Source: Prodigiosinella aquatilis | GTDB lineage: Bacteria > Pseudomonadota > Gammaproteobacteria > Enterobacterales > Enterobacteriaceae | Direction of reading: 5' to 3' | Assembly: GCA_030388725.1 (NCBI GenBank) | Contig: CP128857.1 | Coordinates: 434,001-498,000, forward strand | DNA length: 64,000 nucleotides | Shown here: piece after piece, positions 17,504-26,138 of the stretch | Numbering within the stretch: position 1 is the first letter of the stretch | Layout: each line of letters opens with the position of its first letter | Program-made: the position numbers and the translations under genes | Notes under the pieces: model-generated | Databases searched by the model: none | The model's input: only the letters and a program-made list of their open reading frames with translations | What the model was told of the DNA's origin: nothing

Positions 17504-18796
17504 ATGTACCCGAGTTATTTGCTGCTGTTGGCGCTCTCGTTATGGAGCGGCTTTAGTATAATAGGAAGCGCAAGTGCTGAAAACAACAGGCATGCTTATG
17601 TATTTTGGGATCCAACCCAGCTACAAACGGTTAAACAGCAGCTTAAGCAACAGGTAGCAACACCTCAAACCCGGTTGGCCTATCGCCAACTTTTATCGGA
17701 AGCGAACAAAGTACTTCAGGCTCCTAACCCCTCGGTTACTCAAAAACTTTCAACACCTCCCAGCGGTTCCCGCCACGATTATATGAGTCTGAGCGCCTAT
17801 TGGTGGCCTGACCCGGAAAAGGAAGATGGACTCCCCTGGATTCGGCGAGATGGACAGGTCAATCCTGCCAGTAAAAATGAGCAAAGTGATGGTGTTCGGC
17901 TGGCGGCTTTCACAGAACATGTTCAGGCGCTGACATTGGCCTGGTATTTTTCGGACAAGCCTGAATACGCCAATAAAGCTATTTCAATGATCCGTACCTG
18001 GTTTATTGAACCAGCTACCCGTATGAATCCAAACCTCAATTACGCGCAAGGGATTCCGGGTATTGATGCCGGACGTGGCGCTGGCGTTCTTGATGGCCGT
18101 TACTTTTCGACTCGTATTGTTGATTCATTGGTTATGCTGCGTCAGTCCCCGAAATGGACCGCGCAGGATGAGCAAAAGATGCATCAGTGGATGAATGAGT
18201 ATCTCACCTGGCTGCAAACTAGCAGGAATGGTAAGAAAGAGGCTACAGCGAAGAATAATCATGGCAGTTGGTATGCGGTTCAGGTTGCAGGTATTGCCTG
18301 GTATCTGAAGCAACCTGCACTGGTAAAAGCGATGGTAGAACTCCAGCGCCAGAAGCTTGATCACCAGCTTGCGGCAGATGGCTCACAGCCAGAAGAGCTG
18401 GTTCGCACTCGCTCTTTTCACTATAGCTATTTTAATCTGCAAGCGGTGACGTCCATGGCTATTCTGGCAGATAAAGTCGGTGAAAATCTCTGGAAGTATC
18501 GAACAGCAAAAGGGAGCGGACTGATAGCGATGCTGGATTTTATGGCTCCTTATCTGGACGAGAACAAGCTATGGCCGCATAAAACGCTGGACCGCCAAAG
18601 CAGTCGGTTGATTCCATTAATGCTGCAGGCAGATACGGCCCTTGCCCAACCCCGTTACCAACAGCAGATTATTCGTGCAGGATATGCCTCGTTACTAACG
18701 GGAGCAGAGGACTCTGACGCAGATAAAAGTGCCAAAAACATCAGTGTCGAAACCAGGCGGAATATTTGGTTGTTATCACCGCCGGCCAGAAAATAG
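17504..18796 (+). CDS. Secreted alginate-lyase-family protein (PL5-like polyuronate lyase)
   Basis: Protein of 430 residues with a signal peptide (about 1-25, ending ASA) and an alpha/alpha-toroid domain typical of the alginate lyase family (Pfam PF05426). Recognisable motifs are SLSAYWWPDP (about 95-104), the Asn-His pair in NNHGSWY (251-257) and RSFHYSYFN (303-311, with His306 and Tyr309). In family PL5, Asn/His, Arg and Tyr residues of this kind form the beta-elimination site. The protein is probably periplasmic. Substrate is uncertain: some relatives cleave several polyuronates, so alginate, glucuronan or a pectin-derived chain are all possible. It follows mtgA by 57 bp and may be cotranscribed. 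I know of no equivalent at this locus in E. coli K-12. Confidence 0.85.
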   Translation: MYPSYLLLLALSLWSGFSIIGSASAENNRHAYVFWDPTQLQTVKQQLKQQVATPQTRLAYRQLLSEANKVLQAPNPSVTQKLSTPPSGSRHDYMSLSAYWWPDPEKEDGLPWIRRDGQVNPASKNEQSDGVRLAAFTEHVQALTLAWYFSDKPEYANKAISMIRTWFIEPATRMNPNLNYAQGIPGIDAGRGAGVLDGRYFSTRIVDSLVMLRQSPKWTAQDEQKMHQWMNEYLTWLQTSRNGKKEATAKNNHGSWYAVQVAGIAWYLKQPALVKAMVELQRQKLDHQLAADGSQPEELVRTRSFHYSYFNLQAVTSMAILADKVGENLWKYRTAKGSGLIAMLDFMAPYLDENKLWPHKTLDRQSSRLIPLMLQADTALAQPRYQQQIIRAGYASLLTGAEDSDADKSAKNISVETRRNIWLLSPPARK

Positions 18797-18858
18797 CTTG
18801 CTGACATCGGCATTCTTGGTAATGAAACGCTACGATGATATTTAACGGTTTGATTCAA

Positions 18859-18894
18859 AATGGCCCAGTCTTGCTTGTTCAAGAATGGGCCATT
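18859..18894 (-). terminator. Terminator region of dolP, convergent with the lyase gene
   Basis: Long stem (AATGGCCCA / TGGGCCATT, plus inner TCTTG / CAAGA). On the minus strand it is followed by a short T run. It lies about 50 bp beyond the dolP stop and may serve both convergent genes. Confidence 0.65.
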
Positions 18895-18946
18895 GGTGCT
18901 CATGCAAGTTTGTCAGCAGCCTGACGGTTTTGCCATAACAGTGGGT

Positions 18947-19519
18947 CTAATCCAGATAGGTGAAAGCGGTAGTTACATGTTTTACACCACTGACTTTACT
19001 GGCGATTTCTGCCGCCGCCGCACCTTCACGATGAGTTACTATTCCGAGCAGGAATACTTCGCTGTTTTCCGTGGTAACTTTGACATCGGATGATTTCACT
19101 GTGTCACTAGCCAGTAACTGAGAGCGTATCTTGGTTGTGAGCCAGGTATCCATGGAGGCAGTGCCTAATGATATCGGTTTACCTTTACGGATTTCGTTAT
19201 AAACTTCCGTAGCCCCTTCCACGCCCATAGCGATCTGTTTCGCCCGATTAGACAGTTCCGTATTTGGAGACTGGCCGGTCAGCAGCACTTTGCCTTGATA
19301 GGCAGTAGCCACCACACGTGCTTCTTTACTTATTTGAGCATCTTTGCTTAATGCATTGGATACGCGCAATTCCAGCGTTCCGTCATCTACCTGGGTTCCT
19401 ATTGTTCGCGGATCAGTCGCGGACTTTGTTGCAACGGCGCTGCCGACAGCCACAACCCCGAGACAGCCTTGTAGCAGCAGGGCTGCAGATAGCACGGCAA
19501 TGCAAGAATATATCCTCAT
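18947..19519 (-). CDS. dolP: Division/outer-membrane stress lipoprotein DolP (YraP)
   Basis: Outer-membrane lipoprotein of 190 residues with two BON domains, which binds anionic phospholipid and helps keep the outer membrane intact. The lipobox is LLQGC, with Cys19 as the lipidated residue. The BON domains cover about residues 45-115 and 125-190. The start at 19519 is preceded by AAGGAG and gives a normal lipoprotein signal; a start 15 codons upstream would spoil it. It lies 10 bp after diaA in the lpoA-yraN-diaA-dolP run conserved in enterics. Confidence 0.95.
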   Translation of the reverse strand: MRIYSCIAVLSAALLLQGCLGVVAVGSAVATKSATDPRTIGTQVDDGTLELRVSNALSKDAQISKEARVVATAYQGKVLLTGQSPNTELSNRAKQIAMGVEGATEVYNEIRKGKPISLGTASMDTWLTTKIRSQLLASDTVKSSDVKVTTENSEVFLLGIVTHREGAAAAEIASKVSGVKHVTTAFTYLD

Positions 19520-19529
19520 GAGGTGCTCC

Positions 19530-20120
19530 TTAGTCGTTTTGGTGTGGAAAAAGCGTGTTATCAATTAAATCGCACAGACAGTTGACTGTCAGCATGTGCA
19601 TTTCTTGTATACGGGCACTACGGTGGGAAGGGATGCGGATTTCCACGTCTTGTTGACCAAGCAGACCCGCCAACTCGCCGCCATCATAACCGGTTAATGC
19701 CACAATGGTCATATCCCTTGTCACTGCTGCTTCGACCGCTTTCACAATATCACGGCTGTTTCCGCGGGTTGAGATTGCCAGCAACACGTCCCCGGTCTGT
19801 CCTAATGCGCGAACCTGTTTGGCATAGACTTCCTCGTGTAATCGATCATTGGCAATCGCTGTTAAGACCACATTATCTGCACTAAGTGCAATAGCCGGTA
19901 AGCTGGGCCGTTCTGTCTCAAAACGATTAATCATACTGGCGGCAAAATGCTGTGCGTTGGCAGCTGACGTACCATTACCACAGCACAGAATTTTGTTACC
20001 ATTAAGTAATGATTGAACCATGGCGACCGCTGCTCGAGAAATGGCGTCAGGCAGTGCTTCTGCAGCAGCAATCTGAGTTTGAATACTCTCGGTAAAACAG
20101 ACTTTAATTCTATCCAGCAC
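19530..20120 (-). CDS. diaA: DnaA initiator-associating protein DiaA
   Basis: SIS-domain protein of 196 residues that forms a tetramer, binds DnaA and promotes timely initiation at oriC. The sugar-isomerase fold covers nearly the whole chain, with the typical CCGNGTSAANA phosphosugar-like loop (about 46-56) and STRGNSRDIV (about 116-125). The length matches E. coli DiaA (196). It lies between yraN and dolP, on the same strand. Confidence 0.96.
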   Translation of the reverse strand: MLDRIKVCFTESIQTQIAAAEALPDAISRAAVAMVQSLLNGNKILCCGNGTSAANAQHFAASMINRFETERPSLPAIALSADNVVLTAIANDRLHEEVYAKQVRALGQTGDVLLAISTRGNSRDIVKAVEAAVTRDMTIVALTGYDGGELAGLLGQQDVEIRIPSHRSARIQEMHMLTVNCLCDLIDNTLFPHQND

Positions 20121-20160
20121 GTTTGGTTAACCTACTTTTCAGGGTTAGAAATCAGAAAAA

Positions 20161-20556
20161 TTATGTGTGTGCGGCAAACGCATTGGGAATCCAGTCTATC
20201 TGATTGCCGGTAATTGCCAGCACATCAAAGCGGCAGTCAATAGTATCCAGACTGCCCCCCTGGCGAGATAACCAGACCGCTGCCGCATGAAGTAACCGTC
20301 GCTGTTTCTGCCAGGTAACGCTAGCAGCAGCATCACCAAAATTGGCATTACGCCGGTAACGAACCTCGACAAAGACCAGAGTCTGACGGTCTTGCATGAT
20401 TAAATCCAGCTCGCCACCACGCAATGTCACATTGGCTGCCACGAAAACCAACCCGGCATGTTCCAGATAACGCCGGGCCTGTTGCTCAAATTGAGTTCCG
20501 GTGGCACGCGGGTTCAGGATGCCGGTACCAGCTGTCCCTGACGGAATTGTAGCCAG
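20161..20556 (-). CDS. yraN: UPF0102 endonuclease-like protein YraN, apparent CTG start
   Basis: Small protein with a restriction-endonuclease-like fold and no proven function. The core motif GGELDLIM...FVEVRYRR is intact. The conserved frame continues upstream of a TTG at 20451, through TGTQFEQQARRYLEHAGL, which aligns with E. coli TGDAWEVQARRWLEGKGL. No ATG, GTG or TTG exists between that point and the in-frame TAA at about 20569. The codon aligned with the E. coli ATG (ATG-GCT-ACA) is CTG at 20554-20556; starting there gives 131 residues, exactly the E. coli length, and a 43-bp overlap with lpoA. A second CTG (20515-20517) abuts the lpoA stop. Gene identity is sure; the start is not. Confidence 0.85.
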   Translation of the reverse strand: MATIPSGTAGTGILNPRATGTQFEQQARRYLEHAGLVFVAANVTLRGGELDLIMQDRQTLVFVEVRYRRNANFGDAAASVTWQKQRRLLHAAAVWLSRQGGSLDTIDCRFDVLAITGNQIDWIPNAFAAHT

Positions 20557-22571
20557 GTCAATTTGCGGTTAATTACGCAGTCTGGTGTCGCACTAAGTGT
20601 ACCTGTCGCACCTGCAATCTGATAGCCGGGCAGTTGTCGCATCTGTGTGAAATGGCTGGCTAACGACCAGGCGTCCATTCCCATGGCATACAGGCGTACC
20701 AGAGAATAGTCATTTTTAAACTGATGACTAACCTGCTGCAGCAGCGTCGGATTACTACCAGCCAATAGAGGAATATCACTGAATTGTAATCCCTCCATCT
20801 CTAAGCGGAAGTCTGGTCCCAGGTCTGCCTGGTAGCTGCGTGAACTGGCATACAGTGCCGGGCGGTTCTGCGACTGAGTTCGCATGTCGATCATCGGTTT
20901 AATCAATGACAATTCGTCTGGTGTGGCAATGATGTAAACCGCATCTACATTTCCGTTCGTTGACACACTGGCTACTGGTTGCACTTGCGCTGGAATAGTC
21001 AACCCAGCCCCGGTGGTTGACGGTAAGCTCTGAGCGGTAGATGTCATAACTGGTTGACCGGTGAGTGTCAAACCGGCTCCCCTGTTCATCGCCTGCTTTA
21101 ACTCATCAACACCACCAATACGTTGTTGCAGCGCTGTTGTGCCTCCCAACTGCTGCCAGGCATTGGCAAATGCCATTACGACGCGATCACCCAGATTGCC
21201 GCGAGGTGCCAGGATTAACGGATGCTGTTTACCCTGACTGTGAATGAACTGCGCTGCATCGCGTGCTTCATCTTCTGGCGACAGCGCGAAATAACAGATG
21301 TTCGGACGGTTTTGAATGTGCTCGGGTTGGTTAAGCGCGAGGATATTCAGTGTTGAGTTCATGCCTGGCAACTGGTCCACTTCGTTTTTCAGTAGTGGAC
21401 CAACAATAAGTGAAGCGCCATCTTGCTGGGCCTGAGCGATGACATTGGCCAGCGGTTGGGTAGACGTATCGTAAACTTTCACCGTATTGGCTGGCAAAGC
21501 CGTTGGTGACGGAGTAGGCGCTGAAGCGGCGCTGTATTCGGCAGATGAAGGTGGCGTCGACAGAGTATCATTCTGTGTCTGTGTCTGTGTCTGTGTCTGT
21601 GTCTGTGTCTGTGTCTGTGTCTGCGTCTGTGGTGTGGTTGTGGTCTGATCTGGTGTGGTCAATGCTGGTGCCGACGGCGTAGGTACTACTGGAGTGTTGA
21701 TGCTGACCTGGCCGCTTCTGGCTGCATTAAAGCCCTGTTGGATGGCATTGGCAAATACCTGTGCCTGTCCGTTTAACGGTAGCAGTAAAGCAATGTTGTT
21801 AACCGCGGATGGCTGTAGACTCTGTGCCTGGATTAGTGCGGTTGGCAGGGTCTTGGCCGCTGGGTGGTGTGGATAGCGTTTCTGCCAATACTCAATCGCC
21901 GTTTTTAAATCTGCCGGTGATTTTATCGCGCCTTGGTAGGCAGTCAGTAAATCAAGCCAGCCTTGCAAGGTGTTTTCGTCAGCTTTAATGGCTATCGACA
22001 TCAGGTCCTGAGCACTGAGTTTTGTCAATGCGCTCCAGGTGAGATCGATATTTTTCTGATGGGCATCTCCTTGCAGAAGCGGCTCTTGAGCGATATAGGC
22101 ACGAATCAGCGTCAGGGATGGATGCCCCTGATTGATGCTGATTTGTACTTGATAATAACGCGCTAATTGCGACTTGGAGAGTGACGCTACATTTAGTTGC
22201 CCCAGTGCGGTGTTGGCCACTGCCGCATCGTTCTGAGCAGCGGTGATTTCTGCGGTTAACAGGTGTTGTTCTTGGCGCTGGCTATCACTTAATTGGGTTG
22301 GCAGTGCGTTCAACTGGGCACTGGCCTGAGGCAGCTTGCCTTCCTGGAACAGGGAACGAATAGCAAGTAATTGCCAGGCAGCCTTGTTATTATCACTGCT
22401 TTGCTGCATTTGTTGCAGATAATAATCAGATGTCGCCCCGGCTTTACCCTCTACCTGTTGGGTAGACGGACCCTGTGGCACCTGGCTTGGGCAACCTGCG
22501 AGAAACAGTACCGCTAACATGACAGGTATTAAACGGCCTGTATGGGTATGAAAATAATTTAAGGGAAGCAT
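20514..22571 (-). CDS. lpoA: Penicillin-binding protein activator LpoA
   Basis: Outer-membrane lipoprotein of 685 residues that reaches through the periplasm to stimulate the transpeptidase of PBP1a. The lipobox is FLAGC, with Cys27. A helical TPR-like N-terminal domain (about 35-255) and a periplasmic-binding-protein-like C-terminal domain (about 260-680) are present. A low-complexity linker near residues 297-350 contains a Thr-Gln dipeptide repeat encoded by a hexanucleotide microsatellite, not known to me from E. coli LpoA (678 residues). It is divergent from rsmI and overlaps yraN. Confidence 0.95.
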   Translation of the reverse strand: MLPLNYFHTHTGRLIPVMLAVLFLAGCPSQVPQGPSTQQVEGKAGATSDYYLQQMQQSSDNNKAAWQLLAIRSLFQEGKLPQASAQLNALPTQLSDSQRQEQHLLTAEITAAQNDAAVANTALGQLNVASLSKSQLARYYQVQISINQGHPSLTLIRAYIAQEPLLQGDAHQKNIDLTWSALTKLSAQDLMSIAIKADENTLQGWLDLLTAYQGAIKSPADLKTAIEYWQKRYPHHPAAKTLPTALIQAQSLQPSAVNNIALLLPLNGQAQVFANAIQQGFNAARSGQVSINTPVVPTPSAPALTTPDQTTTTPQTQTQTQTQTQTQTQTQTQNDTLSTPPSSAEYSAASAPTPSPTALPANTVKVYDTSTQPLANVIAQAQQDGASLIVGPLLKNEVDQLPGMNSTLNILALNQPEHIQNRPNICYFALSPEDEARDAAQFIHSQGKQHPLILAPRGNLGDRVVMAFANAWQQLGGTTALQQRIGGVDELKQAMNRGAGLTLTGQPVMTSTAQSLPSTTGAGLTIPAQVQPVASVSTNGNVDAVYIIATPDELSLIKPMIDMRTQSQNRPALYASSRSYQADLGPDFRLEMEGLQFSDIPLLAGSNPTLLQQVSHQFKNDYSLVRLYAMGMDAWSLASHFTQMRQLPGYQIAGATGTLSATPDCVINRKLTWLQFRQGQLVPAS
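21573..21626 (-). repeat. Hexanucleotide microsatellite inside lpoA (Thr-Gln repeat)
   Basis: Eight perfect copies of CTGTGT (21573-21620) plus a variant CTGCGT unit. On the coding strand this is an ACACAG repeat encoding alternating Thr and Gln. Six-base units keep the reading frame, so copy-number change alters linker length without disrupting the gene. Confidence 0.95.
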
Positions 22572-22630
22572 ACTGTATCCAGTAATGTTTTAGAGATGCT
22601 CAATATTAAATCGGCAACCCGGATGAAACA

Positions 22631-23500
22631 ATGAATCAAGACCAACAAGCAGAGATTTCTGTCTCCACCCTGTACATTGTGCCGACACCCATTGGTAATC
22701 TTGGCGATATTACCCAACGGGCACTGGCCGTATTAAAACATGTCGATCTTATTGCGGCAGAGGATACCCGGCATACTGGTTTATTGTTACAACATTTCGC
22801 AATTAATGCGCGACTGTTCGCACTGCATGACCATAATGAGCAGCAGAAAACAGAACAATTGCTAACCCGCTTACAGGAAGGGATGAGCATCGCGTTGGTA
22901 TCGGATGCCGGAACGCCGCTGATTAACGATCCTGGTTATCACTTGGTCAGACGTTGCCGTGAAGCCGGGATCCGTATCGTGCCCTTGCCTGGCCCCTGCG
23001 CGGCTATCACTGCGCTTTCTGCAGCAGGTATCGCATCGAATCGTTTCTGTTATGAAGGTTTTTTGCCTGCCAAAACCAAAGCGCGTAAAGACACATTACG
23101 TGAGCTGCAGGAAGAACCGAGAACGCTGATTTTTTACGAATCAACACATCGATTATTGGAGAGCCTGCAGGATATCTGTGAGGTTTTGGGGCCACAGCGT
23201 TATATCGTGTTGGCGCGTGAGCTGACCAAAACCTGGGAGTCAATCCATGGTGCGCCGGTAGGTGAGCTGCTGAACTGGGTACTGGAAGATGAAAACCGGC
23301 GTAAAGGTGAGATGGTGCTGATTGTTGAGGGTCATCAGCCGGATGAAGATGCGTTGCCAGCTGAAGCGTTAAGGACGATGGCGTTGCTGCGGGAAGCGTT
23401 GCCTTTGAAAAAGGCGGCGGCGTTGGCGGCGGAAATTCACAGTGTGAAGAAAAATGCTTTGTACCGGTATGCTTTGGAACAAGATGGAAAAAGCGAATAA
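22631..23500 (+). CDS. rsmI: 16S rRNA (cytidine1402-2'-O)-methyltransferase
   Basis: SAM-dependent tetrapyrrole-methylase-fold enzyme that 2'-O-methylates C1402 in the ribosomal decoding centre. The protein has 289 residues. The family signatures are clear: TLYIVPTPIGNLGDIT at the start, AAEDTRHTG (about 40-48), SDAGTPLINDPG (about 93-104) and the PGPCA loop. It is divergent from lpoA with only 59 bp between the starts, as in E. coli. The rnpB promoter begins 6 bp after its stop. Confidence 0.97.
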   Translation: MNQDQQAEISVSTLYIVPTPIGNLGDITQRALAVLKHVDLIAAEDTRHTGLLLQHFAINARLFALHDHNEQQKTEQLLTRLQEGMSIALVSDAGTPLINDPGYHLVRRCREAGIRIVPLPGPCAAITALSAAGIASNRFCYEGFLPAKTKARKDTLRELQEEPRTLIFYESTHRLLESLQDICEVLGPQRYIVLARELTKTWESIHGAPVGELLNWVLEDENRRKGEMVLIVEGHQPDEDALPAEALRTMALLREALPLKKAAALAAEIHSVKKNALYRYALEQDGKSE

Positions 23501-23506
23501 ACAAGG

Positions 23507-23535
23507 ATGACAATAGCGTCAATATGCCCTATCAT
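23507..23535 (+). promoter_or_regulatory. rnpB promoter
   Basis: -35 ATGACA (23507-23512), a 17-bp spacer and -10 TATCAT (23530-23535), then a GC-rich discriminator (CCGCGCC) directly before the rnpB start. GC-rich discriminators are typical of stringently controlled stable-RNA promoters. Confidence 0.8.
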
Positions 23536-23542
23536 CCGCGCC

Positions 23543-23920
<378 letters not shown>

Positions 23921-23927
23921 ATCTTTT

Positions 23928-23965
23928 AAAGCGGCACATAGTAATAGACTATGTGCCGCTTTTTT
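23928..23965 (+). terminator. Rho-independent terminator of rnpB
   Basis: Perfect 14-bp stem (23928-23941 with 23949-23962), 7-nt loop, then a run of T. It lies 8 bp after mature rnpB. Confidence 0.95.
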
Positions 23966-24145
23966 ATGTAGACACAATGCAATGACTGCCACTCCTCAAA
24001 GTGCCAACCTTCATTTTTCATAATTGATAACAAGTTACCGTCAAATTTATTGACTGTCTTTATCACGTTTATCTGACAGCATTTTGAAAAACATGTGCGT
24101 AAAGTAGTGTCCATATCGTTACCAATGTTAATTAAGGATACGCTT

Positions 24146-24928
24146 ATGAGCACTTCCCGGATGCCCGCACTGTTCCTCGGACATGGTAGTCCGATGAACG
24201 TGCTGGAAGACAATAACTATACCCGTGTCTGGAGTCGGCTGGGAGAAACACTACCACGGCCAAAGGCGATTCTGGCAATATCCGCACACTGGTATACCCG
24301 TGGTACAGCTGTCACCGCGATGGAAAAACCACGTACTATCCATGATTTTGGCGGTTTTCCACAGGCGCTATTCGATACTCAATATCCTGCTCCTGGTGCA
24401 CCAGAATTGGCTTATAAAATCCAACAATTATTGGCACCGATTGCGGTATCCGCCGATCACGGTGACTGGGGGTTGGATCACGGGACCTGGGGCGTATTGA
24501 TAAAAATGTACCCCGACGCGAATATCCCGGTTGTACAACTGAGTGTGGATGGATCGCAGACGGCAGAATATCATTATGAATTGGGCCGCAAGCTGGCTAC
24601 GCTGCGAAATCAAGGAGTTATGATCGTTGCCAGTGGCAATGTTGTACATAATTTGCGAATGGTAAAGTGGCAGGGAGATATGGCTCCTTATTCTTGGGCG
24701 GTGGCATTTAATGCTTTTGTGCGTGAAAACCTGACCTATCGAGGCAAACAACATCCACTGGTGAATTTTACACAGCATGAGGATGCGGCGTTTTCCAACC
24801 CGACGCCGGAACATTTCCTGCCATTGCTATATGTGCTGGGAAGTTGGGATGGTGAAGAGCCGATTTCAGTGCTGGTGGATGGTATTGAGATGGGATCACT
24901 AAGCATGTTGTCGGCGCAGATCGGCTAG
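24146..24928 (+). CDS. ygiD: 4,5-DOPA-extradiol-dioxygenase-like protein YgiD
   Basis: Class III extradiol ring-cleavage dioxygenase family (LigB type) of 260 residues. E. coli YgiD has DOPA 4,5-dioxygenase activity in vitro; the natural substrate is unknown. Candidate metal-site histidines lie in FLGHGSPMN (about 13-21), SAHW (about 55-58) and NVVHN (about 174-178), with the conserved DHGTWG segment between. The start at 24146 has AAGGA seven bases upstream; two upstream in-frame ATGs (24095 and 24125) lack such a site. It is convergent with ygiC, sharing a bidirectional terminator. Confidence 0.93.
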   Translation: MSTSRMPALFLGHGSPMNVLEDNNYTRVWSRLGETLPRPKAILAISAHWYTRGTAVTAMEKPRTIHDFGGFPQALFDTQYPAPGAPELAYKIQQLLAPIAVSADHGDWGLDHGTWGVLIKMYPDANIPVVQLSVDGSQTAEYHYELGRKLATLRNQGVMIVASGNVVHNLRMVKWQGDMAPYSWAVAFNAFVRENLTYRGKQHPLVNFTQHEDAAFSNPTPEHFLPLLYVLGSWDGEEPISVLVDGIEMGSLSMLSAQIG

Positions 24929-24938
24929 CTATACAAAC

Positions 24939-24964
24939 AAAAGACACCTGAAGCGGTGTCTTTT
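24939..24964. terminator. Bidirectional terminator between ygiD and ygiC
   Basis: Stem AAAAGACACC / GGTGTCTTTT with a 6-nt loop. The A and T ends give a U-tract in both directions, so it can serve ygiD (+) and ygiCB (-). Confidence 0.9.
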
Positions 24965-24966
24965 GT

Positions 24967-26127
24967 TCAGTCCAGAATAATATGTGGGTAAAACCGTGAC
25001 AGATCCTGAGTGATCAGCTCACGATCTTCACGTAAACCGATGCCGCAAGGGACATCATCCACCAGCCAACTGCCGATGAGTGTATAGCTGTCATTGAATT
25101 TGGGCAGCGGATGATATTGTTGCACAATCTTGCCCTCTTCACCGTAGGGGCCATCCACTGACGCAATCTGTTGACCATTTTGGATGATCTGTATATTTGC
25201 TCCTTCACGGGAAAACAACGGTTTAATGACATAGTTTTCCATTGCCGGGTGATTGTCCTGTGCAAAGTAGGCAGGCAGCAGATTGGGATGATTGGGGAAC
25301 ATTTCCCATAGTAGTGGTAATAACGCTTTGTTGGATATGATGCTTTTCCAACCGGGCTCCAGCCAGCGTACTCCGGCATCTGCCAGCTTGGTGGAAAAGG
25401 TTTCACGCAACATAAACTCCCATGGGTATAGCTTGAAGAGATTGCTGATGACGTGATCCTGTAGGTCAGTAAATTGCCCTTTTTCACCCAGACCTATCTC
25501 TTCAACAAACAGGAAGTCATTAGCCAGTCCGGCTTCTAATGCACAGTCCTGTAGATATTGTACCGTTCCCCGATCCTCTTGCGAGTCTTGACAACAAGTA
25601 AAATGCAACAAGTTAAAACCATGATTGATATGAAAATTTTCAAACCGCGCAATCAGTTTTTCCTGAATACTGTTGTACTGATCGGCACTCTTCGGCAGTT
25701 TCCCCGCATTCATCTGATCCTCAAGCCAAATCCATTGGAAGAATGCAGATTCATATAACGACGTTGGCGTGTCGGCATTATTTTCCAATAATTTTGCCGG
25801 GCTTTTTCCGTCGTAAGCCAAATCAAGACGCGAGTAGAGCGACGGTTGATGGGTCAACCATGAGTGTCGTACAAACTCCCAAGTATGTTTGGGAATGTGG
25901 AATTTGGTCAGCAGTTCCTCACTGTTCACCACTTTATCGACCAGTTGAAGGCACATTTGGTGTAGTTCGGCCGTGGTATCCTCCAACTCTTCGATCTGGG
26001 GCAGTGTAAACTGGTAATAGGCATCTTCACACCAGTAAGGTTCACCGTACATAGTGTGAAACTGGAAGCCGAATTCCGCTGCTTTTTCGCGCCAGTCAGG
26101 CCGTTCTGTGATGGCAATCCGTTTCAT
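24967..26127 (-). CDS. ygiC: Glutathionylspermidine synthase-like ATP-grasp protein YgiC
   Basis: ATP-grasp ligase-like protein of 386 residues, homologous to the synthetase domain of Gsp (glutathionylspermidine synthetase/amidase). It contains the N-terminal pre-ATP-grasp part (WREKAAEFGFQFHTMYGEPYW region) and the C-terminal ATP-grasp lobe with VIKPLFSREGANI (about 300-312). E. coli YgiC is not known to make glutathionylspermidine, so the product is uncertain. It lies 11 bp after ygiB, forming ygiBC. The same order occurs downstream of tolC in E. coli. Confidence 0.93.
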   Translation of the reverse strand: MKRIAITERPDWREKAAEFGFQFHTMYGEPYWCEDAYYQFTLPQIEELEDTTAELHQMCLQLVDKVVNSEELLTKFHIPKHTWEFVRHSWLTHQPSLYSRLDLAYDGKSPAKLLENNADTPTSLYESAFFQWIWLEDQMNAGKLPKSADQYNSIQEKLIARFENFHINHGFNLLHFTCCQDSQEDRGTVQYLQDCALEAGLANDFLFVEEIGLGEKGQFTDLQDHVISNLFKLYPWEFMLRETFSTKLADAGVRWLEPGWKSIISNKALLPLLWEMFPNHPNLLPAYFAQDNHPAMENYVIKPLFSREGANIQIIQNGQQIASVDGPYGEEGKIVQQYHPLPKFNDSYTLIGSWLVDDVPCGIGLREDRELITQDLSRFYPHIILD

Positions 26128-26138
26128 GTTTATGAACC

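Noticed and set aside
20161..20451. yraN as a 96-residue protein from the TTG at 20451
   Set aside because: It would lose a conserved N-terminal helix region that is still encoded upstream in the same open frame, so the gene is extended to the CTG at 20556.
21573..21626. CRISPR-like or phase-variation repeat array
   Set aside because: Units are six contiguous bases without spacers, so it is not CRISPR. Six-base steps cannot cause on/off frameshift switching, only length change.
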